From Cyanobacterium sp. Dongsha4 (GTDB taxonomy: Bacteria; Cyanobacteriota; Cyanobacteriia; Cyanobacteriales; Cyanobacteriaceae): a DNA stretch of 64,000 nt. Every line of letters starts with the position of its first letter. The stretch's first letter is position 1. The position numbers were made by a program, and so were the translations under genes. The notes beneath the pieces are model-generated. The model was not told where the DNA came from. It saw only the letters and a program-made list of their open reading frames with translations, and made no database searches. This document shows positions 46,623 through 55,852 of this stretch, one piece after another. The stretch spans positions 620,001 through 684,000 of the forward strand of contig NZ_CP084098.1 in assembly GCF_036345015.1 (NCBI RefSeq). The letters run 5' to 3'.

Positions 46623-47954
46623 TTAACTCTGAGTCGAATTATCCCACTGATTAGCGGCATCCTTAATGGCTTGTTCAACAGTTTTTTCCCCTAACATTGC
46701 CTGTTGAATACTATCATAAATAATTTTCTTCAATTGCCCTATATTTTTCACTGGAGGAATTAACACCTCTGCTTCTTCTAATTGTTGAGCACTTATTTTT
46801 CTACCTTGTATAAGAATATCGTTACTATTCTCTTTTTCTAAGCTACTAATGTAAGATGCGATCGCATCTTTATGGGAAGGTAAAACATTAGCCTGTTGAG
46901 TAAACTTTAGCTGATTCTCACCATTAGTGACAAACAAAGCATATTTCAAGGCTTCCTCAGATTTATCCGTATCCTTGGGAATGACTAAATTCATCACCGC
47001 CACATTTTTCTTTCCCGTATCTCCCGTAATTTGAGAAGTAACATTAGATTTTTCGTAGATAGTTGGTGCATTCGTAGCGATAGTTTTCAGAAATTCTGCC
47101 CCTGTGCCTAATAAAGCTAACTCCCCAGCTTGATAAAGTTCGATCGCATGACGATGTCCTTGAGTTAAAATTTCAGGAGGTAATAAATCTCTCTGATATA
47201 AATCTACCCAATACTGAAATACTTTTAAACCTTCAGGAGTATTAAAAGCGGCTTTTCCATTTTCATCCAACAAACTTACACCCATTTGTACAAAAGACTG
47301 TAAAACCTCGTTAGAATCATTGGCAACCAAAGGCACAAAGAAAGCATATTTTCCCGTTTTCTCCTTTACCTGTTGAGCAACAACCGCTAAATCCGCAAAA
47401 GTTTTTGGCGGTTGACTTACTCCTGCTTGATTTAATAAATCCTCATTATAAACCGTAATCGTGGTGGTTAAATACCAAGGAATGCCAAAAATAATTTTTT
47501 CGCACTGATTTTCTGCATTACATAAATTGATACTATTCCCATCCCAAATTTTCCCTAAGTATTTGTCTTTCACTTCCGAAGGAATTTGCGTATCCAAATT
47601 TAACCAAGCATTACGACTAGCTAACTGAGAAGCAAAATCAGGATTCAAATTAACTACATCTGGAGCAGTTTTGGCAGACACCGCAGTTAAAATCTTACTT
47701 TCCATCGCATTCCATGGCACATCAATCCAATCTACCTTACTAGGAGGATTATCTTGCTCAAAACTACTATTTAATTCCTGAAAATAATTAGTAAATTGAG
47801 GTTGTAATTGCATTGTCCAAAACTCAATACTTTCTGCTGAATTTGACCCCGAAGTGGTACAACTGACGAGAAAAGTTAACAATAATCCTGCAATAAACCA
47901 AGATAAATAAACAAAAAGAGATTGTAAACGAGAGCCAAATAAACTCAAAAACAT
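46623..47954 (-). CDS. Sugar-type ABC transporter substrate-binding lipoprotein
   Basis: A protein of 443 residues from the ATG at 47954; the frame opens with a TTG at 47975 but the ATG is preferred. It has a signal segment (about 17-32) with lipobox LVSC, then a family-1 extracellular solute-binding protein: IEFWTMQLQP, a VPWNAMESKILTAVSAKTAPDVVNLN block, and GIPWYLTTTITVYNEDLL. This family usually binds oligosaccharides, glycerol-phosphates or glucosylglycerol-like solutes. No permease or ATPase gene is adjacent, so the ligand cannot be inferred from context. It is divergent from the pil operon. Confidence 0.9.
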   Translation of the reverse strand: MFLSLFGSRLQSLFVYLSWFIAGLLLTFLVSCTTSGSNSAESIEFWTMQLQPQFTNYFQELNSSFEQDNPPSKVDWIDVPWNAMESKILTAVSAKTAPDVVNLNPDFASQLASRNAWLNLDTQIPSEVKDKYLGKIWDGNSINLCNAENQCEKIIFGIPWYLTTTITVYNEDLLNQAGVSQPPKTFADLAVVAQQVKEKTGKYAFFVPLVANDSNEVLQSFVQMGVSLLDENGKAAFNTPEGLKVFQYWVDLYQRDLLPPEILTQGHRHAIELYQAGELALLGTGAEFLKTIATNAPTIYEKSNVTSQITGDTGKKNVAVMNLVIPKDTDKSEEALKYALFVTNGENQLKFTQQANVLPSHKDAIASYISSLEKENSNDILIQGRKISAQQLEEAEVLIPPVKNIGQLKKIIYDSIQQAMLGEKTVEQAIKDAANQWDNSTQS

Positions 47955-48331
47955 ACTTTTCAAAAAAATTAACAATCAATTAATAATAAAAACACAATGA
48001 CTGAATATATATCTTTACTCACAATAAACCTCTTGCAAAATAAAATTTAAAATAAATTAAACAGATAATGTCAAAAATCTTTACTATTGCTCGACTTCTG
48101 CAAGAAGTTTAACATCACCATAAAAACAGAGGTTAAGAAAATCCCCATATTTACCGTTGGTATTTTGTTAATTAACTTTTAATATTGATCTTAGATAAAT
48201 AATATTCGATTATACTTTGTTTGTTTATATCAAAACTTTTATTGTTATCCATCAAATTGGATAAGATAAGATTAACTTTATCAAACCTTTATATTTAATC
48301 CGTATAAATACGGAGGAAAAGGAGCTAAACA
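47955..48331. promoter_or_regulatory. Divergent region upstream of pilM, with small inverted-repeat element
   Basis: There is no ORF in these 377 bases. AAACCTCTTGCA (48026-48037) and TGCAAGAAGTTT (48099-48110) are inverted repeats at 11 of 12 positions. The right arm also forms a tight palindrome, ACTTCT-GCA-AGAAGT (48094-48108). A good Shine-Dalgarno, GGAG at 48321-48324, precedes the pilM ATG by 7 bases. Confidence 0.5.
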
Positions 48332-49447
48332 ATGTTAAGTTTTTTAGACAACTTCATGGGGGGGAAAACCAACGGTGTCGGTATTGAAATCAGTCCCGAT
48401 AAAGTTACCCTTGCTCAAATTGCTAAAAAAGGTCAACAATACAAACTACTCAAGTACTATTCTTTAGAAGTGCCAGAAGAAATATTTGAGGAAGGACAAA
48501 TAGTTGATTCTCCCGCATTAGCTGAATTGATTGATCAACTGGTTAAAGAGGCAAAGGTCAAACCAAAACAAATTGCTACTGCCGTACCCATGAAAGATGC
48601 AGTTATGCGTATTATACCAATTCCTGCCGAATTAAATGATCAGGAATTAAGAGACATGGTACTTAACCATGAAGCCGCTTTATATCTACCTTATCCTAGA
48701 GACGAAGTGGATATAGATTATCAAAAATTAGGCTACTTTGTGGATGAGGATGGCATAGAAAAAGTACAGGTTTTGTTAGTTGCCACTAGAAGAGAAGTAA
48801 CTGATTTATACCTAGAAACATTCCAACAGGCAGGATTGAAAGTAAGTGTTCTGGAAATCAATAGTTTTGCTTTAATTAGAACTATAAAAGAGCAACTCAA
48901 ACAATTTTCTTCCAGCGAAGCGGTGGTTTTAGTGGATATTGAGTTTGATACTACTGAAATTGCCATTATCTGTGAAGGTGTACCCCAATTCACCCGTACA
49001 ATCCCCATTGGCACATATCAAATGCAAACAGCTTTGGCTCAAGCAATGAATTTGCCCACCTCCAAAAACACAGAACTATTACAGGAAATCACTATTCCCA
49101 ATAATCCAGAACAAACCACCAGCGCTAGTACCACTAGCAGTCAAACTTGGATAAACCCCGGCATGGACTCTTTATTAAGGGTTTTAGGTGAATTAGTGGA
49201 TGAGTTGCGTCGCTCTATTAATTTCTATCTCAATCAGAGTGGAGATGTGGAAGTGGTGCAAATGCTTTTGTCTGGCCCAGGAGCAGGTTTAGCACAAATT
49301 GACGAGTTTTTCACCAAAAAATTGAGTTTACCAACGATGCAAGTTGACCCTATTTCAGCTTTATCTCTAAGTTTGAAAGAGGATTTATCCCCAATGCAAA
49401 GGGCAGGATTAGGTACTGTACTTGGTTTAGGAATGAGGATGAGCTAG
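48332..49447 (+). CDS. pilM: Type IV pilus assembly protein PilM
   Basis: A protein of 371 residues with an actin-like ATPase fold (SHS2/FtsA type). The N-terminal GVGIEISPDKVTLAQIAKKG and later VVLVDIEFDTTEIAIICEG are the phosphate-binding strands, and LLSGPGAGLAQIDEFF is the adenosine motif. PilM sits on the cytoplasmic face and binds the PilN N-terminus. Type IV pili drive twitching motility and DNA uptake. It is first in the pilMNOQ operon, with pilN 2 bases after its stop. Confidence 0.96.
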   Translation: MLSFLDNFMGGKTNGVGIEISPDKVTLAQIAKKGQQYKLLKYYSLEVPEEIFEEGQIVDSPALAELIDQLVKEAKVKPKQIATAVPMKDAVMRIIPIPAELNDQELRDMVLNHEAALYLPYPRDEVDIDYQKLGYFVDEDGIEKVQVLLVATRREVTDLYLETFQQAGLKVSVLEINSFALIRTIKEQLKQFSSSEAVVLVDIEFDTTEIAIICEGVPQFTRTIPIGTYQMQTALAQAMNLPTSKNTELLQEITIPNNPEQTTSASTTSSQTWINPGMDSLLRVLGELVDELRRSINFYLNQSGDVEVVQMLLSGPGAGLAQIDEFFTKKLSLPTMQVDPISALSLSLKEDLSPMQRAGLGTVLGLGMRMS

Positions 49448-49449
49448 TT

Positions 49450-50310
49450 ATGTACAACATTGATATTAATTTTTTAAAAGATAGAAAGCTAGATTCAACA
49501 GGAGGTACTACAGCCTTCCAGAAAAAACCCGCTACTCCTTTAAGTGAGAGAGTACCTATTTTCATTGGTACAGGGGTTGGAGTGGCTTTTATTGCGGCGG
49601 TGGGGGGAGCTTTAGTTCTTCTCAATGGGCAGAAATCAAGTACAAATAATACTATTGCGGAACTAGATGCGGAAATTCAACGGTTACAGGGTCAAAATCA
49701 ACAAGTACAGCAAATTCAAACAGAAATTGATAATGTGAACCGAGAAACTGGCATTCTGGCTAGTGTTTTCAATTATATTAAGCCTTGGTCGGCAATGTTA
49801 GCAGAAATAGCCTATGTTACCCCTCCAAGTGTTCAAATTAATTCTATTACTCAAAATGACACAAAAACTTTAACCATTAATGGTTATGCTCAATCTTACG
49901 ATGATGTTAATGACTTTCTATTAACTTTAAAAAACTCTCCTTTTCTCAATGGAGAAAATACCAGACTGACTACTAGCAGTTTGACTGATAATCCTAGCAC
50001 AGTGATTTTCGATCGCGCCCAGTTAAATCCTCAAACACAGGGAGGGGCAGGAGGGGGAGCAAGTCCTACTCCGGGGGGAGCAAATACGGGGATTCAATTA
50101 GAGTTACCTCAAGTAATTCTCTATACTGTTACTACAGAAATTAGTGATTTGTCCTCAGAACAACTATTAAATTTATTGAATAGACGAGGTGCGATCGGCT
50201 TAGTGTCAAGGCTAAGTAACCTGCAAAGAAAAGGAGTTTTACAACTAGAAGCCATTGCAGAAGAAACCCAAGAACAATCAGAAGAACAAAAAGGAGAAGC
50301 TCAACAATGA
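49450..50310 (+). CDS. pilN: Type IV pilus assembly protein PilN
   Basis: A protein of 286 residues. The short cytoplasmic tail starts MYNIDINFLKDRK, the PilM-binding motif. One TM helix (about 38-58), a coiled coil (about 60-100) and a ferredoxin-like periplasmic domain follow. A glycine/proline-rich insert lies near 195-215 (GGAGGGASPTPGGA) and the C-terminus is glutamine/glutamate-rich. It overlaps pilO by the ATGA junction, so translation is coupled. Confidence 0.94.
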   Translation: MYNIDINFLKDRKLDSTGGTTAFQKKPATPLSERVPIFIGTGVGVAFIAAVGGALVLLNGQKSSTNNTIAELDAEIQRLQGQNQQVQQIQTEIDNVNRETGILASVFNYIKPWSAMLAEIAYVTPPSVQINSITQNDTKTLTINGYAQSYDDVNDFLLTLKNSPFLNGENTRLTTSSLTDNPSTVIFDRAQLNPQTQGGAGGGASPTPGGANTGIQLELPQVILYTVTTEISDLSSEQLLNLLNRRGAIGLVSRLSNLQRKGVLQLEAIAEETQEQSEEQKGEAQQ

Positions 50311-51062
50311 CAACATCTTTTACTACCTCTGACGAATTCGAACCCCAAGACGAGGGTTTTGGTGCAGAAGCCGACTATCCCAGTGCCTTTGGTATTACTT
50401 TTACTCCAAAAGTTTCGGGTATAGCCATCGGTGTTGGGGGGTTTTTGATTGCTGGTTATTTATTTTTTTCTCAGGTAATGCCAGTGTTGGGAGAATTGTC
50501 AGAATTGAACAAACAAAAGCAAGAGAAACAGGATCAGTTAAATCAGCTGAGTTCCAATCAACTAGAGCAAATTCTTGCCAGAAAACAAGGGGAGTTGGAA
50601 GAAGCAAAAGATTTGAAAGAGGATGTATTGCAGTTTTTTGCTCAAACTCAAAACTTAGAAACTCTACTGCTAGACGTTAATAATTTTGCCAACTTGAGTA
50701 ATATCAAAATGAATAGCTATGTACCCACTGGAGATAAAGAAAAAGTAGCAGATGACTCTTTTGGCACTTTAGCGGCGAATAATTTACAGGTGCAAACCTA
50801 TAACCTCGACATTGAAGGGGGTTTTTCTCAATTACAGTTCTTTTTGCAGGATTTAGAAAGATTACAACCTCTTTTAGTGGTGCAAAATTTGAATACAAGC
50901 ATTTTAGAGCCACCCATTTACCTGCTGGAAAATAATAGTCTATCTGTTGTTCAAGAACCAACTCTGAAAACAACTCTGACTCTTAAAGCTGTTTTTCCTG
51001 ATTTGCAACCTGCCGCAGAAACCCCACCACCTGAAGGGGAACAACCAACAGAAGGTCAATAA
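50307..51062 (+). CDS. pilO: Type IV pilus assembly protein PilO
   Basis: A protein of 251 residues. It has one TM helix (about 36-56), a coiled coil (about 60-105) and a periplasmic domain, and forms the inner-membrane alignment complex with PilN. It starts inside the last codon of pilN. No pilP follows; cyanobacterial operons usually go straight to pilQ, as here (95 bases later). The C-terminal tail is proline- and glutamate-rich. Confidence 0.93.
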   Translation: MTTSFTTSDEFEPQDEGFGAEADYPSAFGITFTPKVSGIAIGVGGFLIAGYLFFSQVMPVLGELSELNKQKQEKQDQLNQLSSNQLEQILARKQGELEEAKDLKEDVLQFFAQTQNLETLLLDVNNFANLSNIKMNSYVPTGDKEKVADDSFGTLAANNLQVQTYNLDIEGGFSQLQFFLQDLERLQPLLVVQNLNTSILEPPIYLLENNSLSVVQEPTLKTTLTLKAVFPDLQPAAETPPPEGEQPTEGQ

Positions 51063-51156
51063 TTACCTTTGAAATCGTTAATTTTTCTTATCATTCTTTT
51101 TTTATCATTTTGTCTTCAATCCTTTAAAATTTATTTGTGTGTAGGAGCATAAACCG

Positions 51157-53385
51157 ATGAATAAATTTCTTTTTAATCAAGTTAAAGTTGTTAGTGGTAC
51201 AACCGCCTTCATTCTTCTTTGGCAATCTTTTGCCATTGCAAATCCTCGTTTAAATAAAACCTTAAAAATAAAAAAATCCCCTGAATGGATTGCCCAATTA
51301 TCCACTCAAAATCAAGATGTATTAATCCCAAATCCCATTGTTGAGATTGACGGAAAACCAGTAGATTCAACCCAACCAACTATTCCTGCACCTCAGTTTT
51401 TACCCAGAGCAGTTGCTCCTCCAGTTGGTGATATGTCCGTTTCTAATGTACGCAATGCCATACCAACTATTAACTTAGGTACATCGGCTTTAATTCCCCG
51501 CTTGGTGTTACGAGATGCTCCCGCCACAGAAGTTTTAGCTTTATTAACTCGTGCCGCAGGGTTAAATATTATATTTACGGATCAAAGTGGTACAGAAGGA
51601 AGTGGGGCGACAGTGTCCTTAGATTTAGAAAATGAACCGATACAAGATGTTTTTAATAGTGTTTTATTAATTTCTGGGTTAAAAGCTAATCGTCAGGGTA
51701 ATACTGTTTTTGTTGGCAATAAGCTCCCTCCCACCGTTAAAAATACTATTACTCGAAGTATTCGACTTAATCAATATAGCGCGATCGGAGCTGCCAGTTT
51801 TTTGAACAGTCAGGGTGCTCAAGGAAATATTGTCGAGCTTAAGGAAGAAGAAAAAGACGGCAGAGTTACTCAAACTTTTGAAGTGAAGCCTTTAGAAAGT
51901 GAAGAAAAAGATAGTGAGTATTTAGTTTTAAAAGGTTTAACAGTTCATGCTGATCCCATTCACGATACAATTACCCTCGTGGGAGAACCCTATTTAGTAC
52001 AAACTGCAACATCTTTTCTTACTCAACTAGATGTACGTCGTCGTCAAGTAGCGGTCAACGTTAAAGTTGTTGATATACAATTAGACCAAGTTGATAGTTT
52101 CGGCTCTAGCTTCTCTTTTGGAATCGATAACACAGGTGTTGTTCAGGATGGAGGAGTTGGTGTCATTAACTTTGGCACAAATAATCAAAATGTTGATTCT
52201 GAAAGTTGGAGAACTAGTGGTCTAGGTCTAGGGATACCTGGCTATGCCGATAATGAACTTGTAGACCCGTTTAATAACGAAATAGTGATTACAGAAGAGT
52301 TTTCTAGTAATCTTTCTGATAGCTTACAAGACACTGTAGAACGTTCATTGGCAAATGTTTTGGATCAGGAGAGTGCATCTAACTTAACAGATACTCTTTC
52401 CCGTAATTTTACGGATACTATTAATCGTAGTCTGAGTCAATTTGGTAACACCACTAATTTCACCAGAGACCAAGTAGAAACTTTGACAAGGAATCTTCAA
52501 CAAGAATTAATTAACACAACTGGCAGAACTTTGAGTGAATCACAATTGAGTGCATTAACTCAGGATGTTGTAAGAGATATAACCAATAATGTTGGTCGTA
52601 CAGTAACGAGAACCTTACAAGGGATTCCCCTTGGTTCTCCTAATTCAGGTCAGATTTCTCCTTTTGGAGTTAACTATGATGCTACTCAACCGGCTAATCC
52701 TGCCACCGTAAGACCTGGTAGAAACTTTAATGTACCTCAAGCATTTTTGGCTCAAATTCGGGCGAATGTGACTTCGGGAAATGCCAAGATTCTGACAGAT
52801 CCAACTCTGGTGGTACAAGAAGGGCAAGTTGGGGCTGTTAAATTAGTTGAAAACGTAGTTACCAGCGTCAATACTTCTATTGATCAGTTAAGTGGTGTCA
52901 GAACCACAACACCTGTTATCGAACCAGCCGGGCTAACTTTATCAGTAGTAGTAGATAAAATTGATGATAATGGCTTTATCACGTTACAAGTTGAACCCAA
53001 TATCAGTGCGCCTGGAACTCCTCAAATATTTAGAAGTGGAGTTGGTGCAGATAACGTGATTACTCCTTTAGTTGAAAGAACTGTATCTTCTGGTAAGATT
53101 CGTTTACGGGATGGACAGACTTTAATTTTATCGGGAATTATTCAAGATGGCGAAAGAACAACTATTTCTAAAGTTCCCATTTTAGGAGATTTACCAATTA
53201 TCGGTAGTTTATTCCGTTCTACTGTTAAGGATAAAGCTCGTTCAGAGGTTGTGGTAATTTTGACTCCTCAAATTCTTGATGATTCTGAGGGTTATAGTGG
53301 TTTCGGCTATAATTACACTCCATCCCGTGAAACTGGTAAGTATTTACGAGAAAGAGGTTTAAATATTCCTACAACTCCCTATTAA
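51157..53385 (+). CDS. pilQ: Type IV pilus secretin PilQ
   Basis: A protein of 742 residues, the outer-membrane pore for the pilus. It has a signal peptide (about 10-28), an N0/STN-like domain (about 110-190), an N1-type domain (about 195-295) and the secretin beta-barrel core (about 295-705) with the VPILGDLPIIGSLFR motif near 673-687. A stretch of about 110 residues at 380-490 interrupts the core. It is Ser/Thr/Asn-rich and apparently helical, with recurring (S/T)LxxxTxR(S/T)L patterns. A Shine-Dalgarno (TAGGAG) precedes the start. There is no lipobox. Confidence 0.95.
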   Translation: MNKFLFNQVKVVSGTTAFILLWQSFAIANPRLNKTLKIKKSPEWIAQLSTQNQDVLIPNPIVEIDGKPVDSTQPTIPAPQFLPRAVAPPVGDMSVSNVRNAIPTINLGTSALIPRLVLRDAPATEVLALLTRAAGLNIIFTDQSGTEGSGATVSLDLENEPIQDVFNSVLLISGLKANRQGNTVFVGNKLPPTVKNTITRSIRLNQYSAIGAASFLNSQGAQGNIVELKEEEKDGRVTQTFEVKPLESEEKDSEYLVLKGLTVHADPIHDTITLVGEPYLVQTATSFLTQLDVRRRQVAVNVKVVDIQLDQVDSFGSSFSFGIDNTGVVQDGGVGVINFGTNNQNVDSESWRTSGLGLGIPGYADNELVDPFNNEIVITEEFSSNLSDSLQDTVERSLANVLDQESASNLTDTLSRNFTDTINRSLSQFGNTTNFTRDQVETLTRNLQQELINTTGRTLSESQLSALTQDVVRDITNNVGRTVTRTLQGIPLGSPNSGQISPFGVNYDATQPANPATVRPGRNFNVPQAFLAQIRANVTSGNAKILTDPTLVVQEGQVGAVKLVENVVTSVNTSIDQLSGVRTTTPVIEPAGLTLSVVVDKIDDNGFITLQVEPNISAPGTPQIFRSGVGADNVITPLVERTVSSGKIRLRDGQTLILSGIIQDGERTTISKVPILGDLPIIGSLFRSTVKDKARSEVVVILTPQILDDSEGYSGFGYNYTPSRETGKYLRERGLNIPTTPY

Positions 53386-53499
53386 TTTCAATTAGTAATT
53401 AACAATTGGCAATTCACTGCAATTCATTAAAGCCTAGAACTTGTAACCTGACACCTGAAACCTATCTCAGTCAGAGATTCTTAAGCGGAACAGGGGTTA

Positions 53500-53754
53500 T
53501 CAAAGTTTTGCTCGTAAACAAAATTGATAATCCCCCCCTGCTTCTAGTTGGTAGTCATGGCTTTCTAAAAAACGGCAGAGGGGTTCTTTTATTAAGCTAC
53601 GTCCCAATGTGGGAGTGATCGATAATTTTCCTGCGGGAAAGTGCCACTTAAAATGCCATTGGTAGCTACCCGCATTAACTTCTCCTTTTATTTCTCCTTT
53701 ACTCCAAGATTGACTCGTAATTTTCACCTCAACAATGGTTTCTGGTAAAGCCAT
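53500..53754 (-). CDS. DUF3146 family protein
   Basis: A protein of 84 residues from the ATG at 53754; a TTG five codons upstream is rejected. The pattern MALPETIVEVKI, GEVNAGSYQWHFKWHF and SLIKEPLCRFLESHDYQLEAGGDY matches the short cyanobacterial DUF3146 family, with a beta-rich fold and no known function. It is convergent with pilQ. Confidence 0.88.
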   Translation of the reverse strand: MALPETIVEVKITSQSWSKGEIKGEVNAGSYQWHFKWHFPAGKLSITPTLGRSLIKEPLCRFLESHDYQLEAGGDYQFCLRAKL

Positions 53755-53798
53755 GAAATCAAATTTCAATCATAATTTTTCTTTTCCATATCCTAATA

Positions 53799-54578
53799 TC
53801 AAGGGAGAAATAATTTCAAGACCATAGGTGCGATCGAATTTACTATTTGGACGAACTGAGGACTTCCCTGATTACCATCTTTTTCTTCGGCTTCGGCTCT
53901 TGCTTTCACTAATTGAACGAAACGACTGGACAATAAATAACCCTCAGAATTGTTTTGAGTTTCAAATAAACCTTGAGCGGTTTCCGCATCTTTAATAGCG
54001 GCACTCACTTGTCCGTAACGGGATTTAATCACTGCTCTTCCTAAATAAGCCTGAGCTAGTTCTGGATTAAGATTAATTGCTTGGGAGTAATAATCAGCGG
54101 CCGCTTTATAATTACCATCTTTATCTTCAGATAATCCCCACACATAAAATTGCTCTGCACTAGCCGCAGTGGCAGGAATACCTACAGTGCCTTGTATGTG
54201 AGCCATACTGAGGTCTAAGCCCTCAATAATAACCCCCTGCACATAACTGTTTCTAAAGTCGGTATTATAGGCATTAGCTCCCGATAAATTTGCCCCAGAG
54301 AGATTTGCACCAAAAAAAGAAGCATTCGTTAAATTTGCTCCCCGTAAGTCTGCTCCAGTTAAATCAGCACGAGATAAGTTTGCACCGACTAGATTTGCAC
54401 CTCTTAAGTTAGCTCCTTGCAAATTAATCATTACTAAACCAGCATCGGCTAAATCACAATTTTCACACTGCTTAGTTTGCAGTAATTGATTGAGATGTTC
54501 AATATTTTCGGCTTGACTGGGGAGAGTTGCTATCAAGCTCATTAATAAAGTGGAAGTCAATAAAATAGTTTTATTCAT
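53799..54578 (-). CDS. Secreted pentapeptide-repeat/TPR protein
   Basis: A protein of 259 residues. It has a signal peptide (about 4-22, cleavage after SQA). A CENC pair (about 38-41) lies before the repeats. Residues about 50-115 are A(N/D)L-type pentapeptide repeats, and residues about 140-200 hold a TPR-like unit (GNYKAAADYYSQAINLNPELAQAYLGRAVI). The C-terminal end is helical. The combination suggests a periplasmic or lumenal adaptor. Function unknown. It lies 45 bases upstream of the DUF3146 gene start and may be cotranscribed with it. Confidence 0.88.
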   Translation of the reverse strand: MNKTILLTSTLLMSLIATLPSQAENIEHLNQLLQTKQCENCDLADAGLVMINLQGANLRGANLVGANLSRADLTGADLRGANLTNASFFGANLSGANLSGANAYNTDFRNSYVQGVIIEGLDLSMAHIQGTVGIPATAASAEQFYVWGLSEDKDGNYKAAADYYSQAINLNPELAQAYLGRAVIKSRYGQVSAAIKDAETAQGLFETQNNSEGYLLSSRFVQLVKARAEAEEKDGNQGSPQFVQIVNSIAPMVLKLFLP

Positions 54579-54696
54579 GATGACAGTATTTTTTTAGGGT
54601 TAACTCATAATCCATAATATTGATAATTTAAAAGACTTCTCTATGAATTTAACAAAAGTCTGAAATACGGTAAAAACATCCAATTTTATCTCGAAC

Positions 54697-55560
54697 TCAG
54701 TTACTAATTAAGTCACAAGCAATGCGAAAACCAATTAACTTGCCCTTAAAGCTCGGTAAAGCCCACAAACGAACTCCAGAACGACAATAGTAAGCTGTGT
54801 CATCCCAAGAACCTCCACGAATTACTCTAGGGATTTCCTCCTCTGAGTCTAAAGAAGTTTCTTTTTCGAGCCACGGTTGCCCATTGGTGGGGGCTTCGAT
54901 GTAATTTTCATGCCAATGATCCTCACACCATTCCCAAACGTTACCATGAACATCATATAAACCATAATTGTTTGCTGGAAAAATACCCACTTCGGTCGTT
55001 TCTTGTCTCCATTTTCCACTTCCCCCTAACCCATAACCAAAACTGGCTTTATAATTTGCTAATTCAGAAGTAATAGTTGTACCATAACAGAATGATGTAG
55101 TAGTTTTTGCTCTACAAATATATTCCCATTCCGCCTCTGAAAGAAGACGATATTTTATGCCTGTAAGTTGCGATAATTGTTGACAAAAATTGTGGGCTTC
55201 AAACCAAGAAATATTTTCTACTGGCTTATTATCCCCGGCAAAAAAAGAAGGATTTTCCTTCATTATCGTTTGATATTGGCTTTGAGTGATAAGGTATTTA
55301 CTAACAAAAAAATCTTTGATCTCGACTTCATGTTCTGGGGTTTCATCTTTGCTTCGTCCTTGCTCTTGAGTTGGGGTCCCCATTTTAAATTTACCACCAT
55401 GAATGCTAACCATATCAAGAGTGACTTTTTCATCTAAGTGAACGGAAAAATATTCTATTTCCTTTGTTTGTTTCCGAAGGGTTAAAGTGGGGTAATCGTG
55501 GTACTGTTGATTTGTATCAATTGTCACCACTTCTATTTGATTTTTTTTTAGGTTATTCAT
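54697..55560 (-). CDS. Formylglycine-generating-enzyme-like (SUMF1) protein
   Basis: A protein of 287 residues from the ATG at 55560. The FGE-sulfatase domain covers about 50-285: VSIHGGKFKMGT, the ETPEHEVEIKDFFVSKYLITQSQY block, PVENISWFEAHNFCQQL, YRLLSEAEWEYICRA, NVWEWCEDHWH and RVIRGGSWDD. The paired active-site cysteines of true FGE (CxxxxC near the C-terminus) are not both present; only one Cys is seen after RGGSWDD. It is therefore more likely one of the many FGE-fold proteins with other or regulatory roles. No sulfatase gene is nearby. Confidence 0.88.
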   Translation of the reverse strand: MNNLKKNQIEVVTIDTNQQYHDYPTLTLRKQTKEIEYFSVHLDEKVTLDMVSIHGGKFKMGTPTQEQGRSKDETPEHEVEIKDFFVSKYLITQSQYQTIMKENPSFFAGDNKPVENISWFEAHNFCQQLSQLTGIKYRLLSEAEWEYICRAKTTTSFCYGTTITSELANYKASFGYGLGGSGKWRQETTEVGIFPANNYGLYDVHGNVWEWCEDHWHENYIEAPTNGQPWLEKETSLDSEEEIPRVIRGGSWDDTAYYCRSGVRLWALPSFKGKLIGFRIACDLISN

Positions 55561-55852
55561 CTGTTTCAAGAAATTTTACAGTTTGAAAGTTTGCAGAAAA
55601 TATTAAATAGTTATAAAGAACAAGAGATAATTAGTAGTTAGGAGTTTAGTCATAATTTTTTCATTATAAATTATCAAAATAAATTTTAAGTTGTGGCTTT
55701 TTTTCAGTTTTTATTGGTTGAAAAATCAAAAGAAAATTACATTATTTTAATAGAAATATAACATTGAAATATTAGTTAAAAAATTGAATAAAATTAAAAT
55801 AAATTTTACTGGTTAATTTAAAAGTGAACTAGCTTAGTCAACACATAATAAG

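Noticed and set aside
53406-53618. Plus-strand reading after pilQ
   Set aside because: It overlaps the DUF3146 gene in the opposite strand, and its first half is intergenic micro-repeat.
54697-55560. True formylglycine-generating enzyme with a sulfatase partner
   Set aside because: The second active-site cysteine is not seen and no sulfatase gene is nearby.
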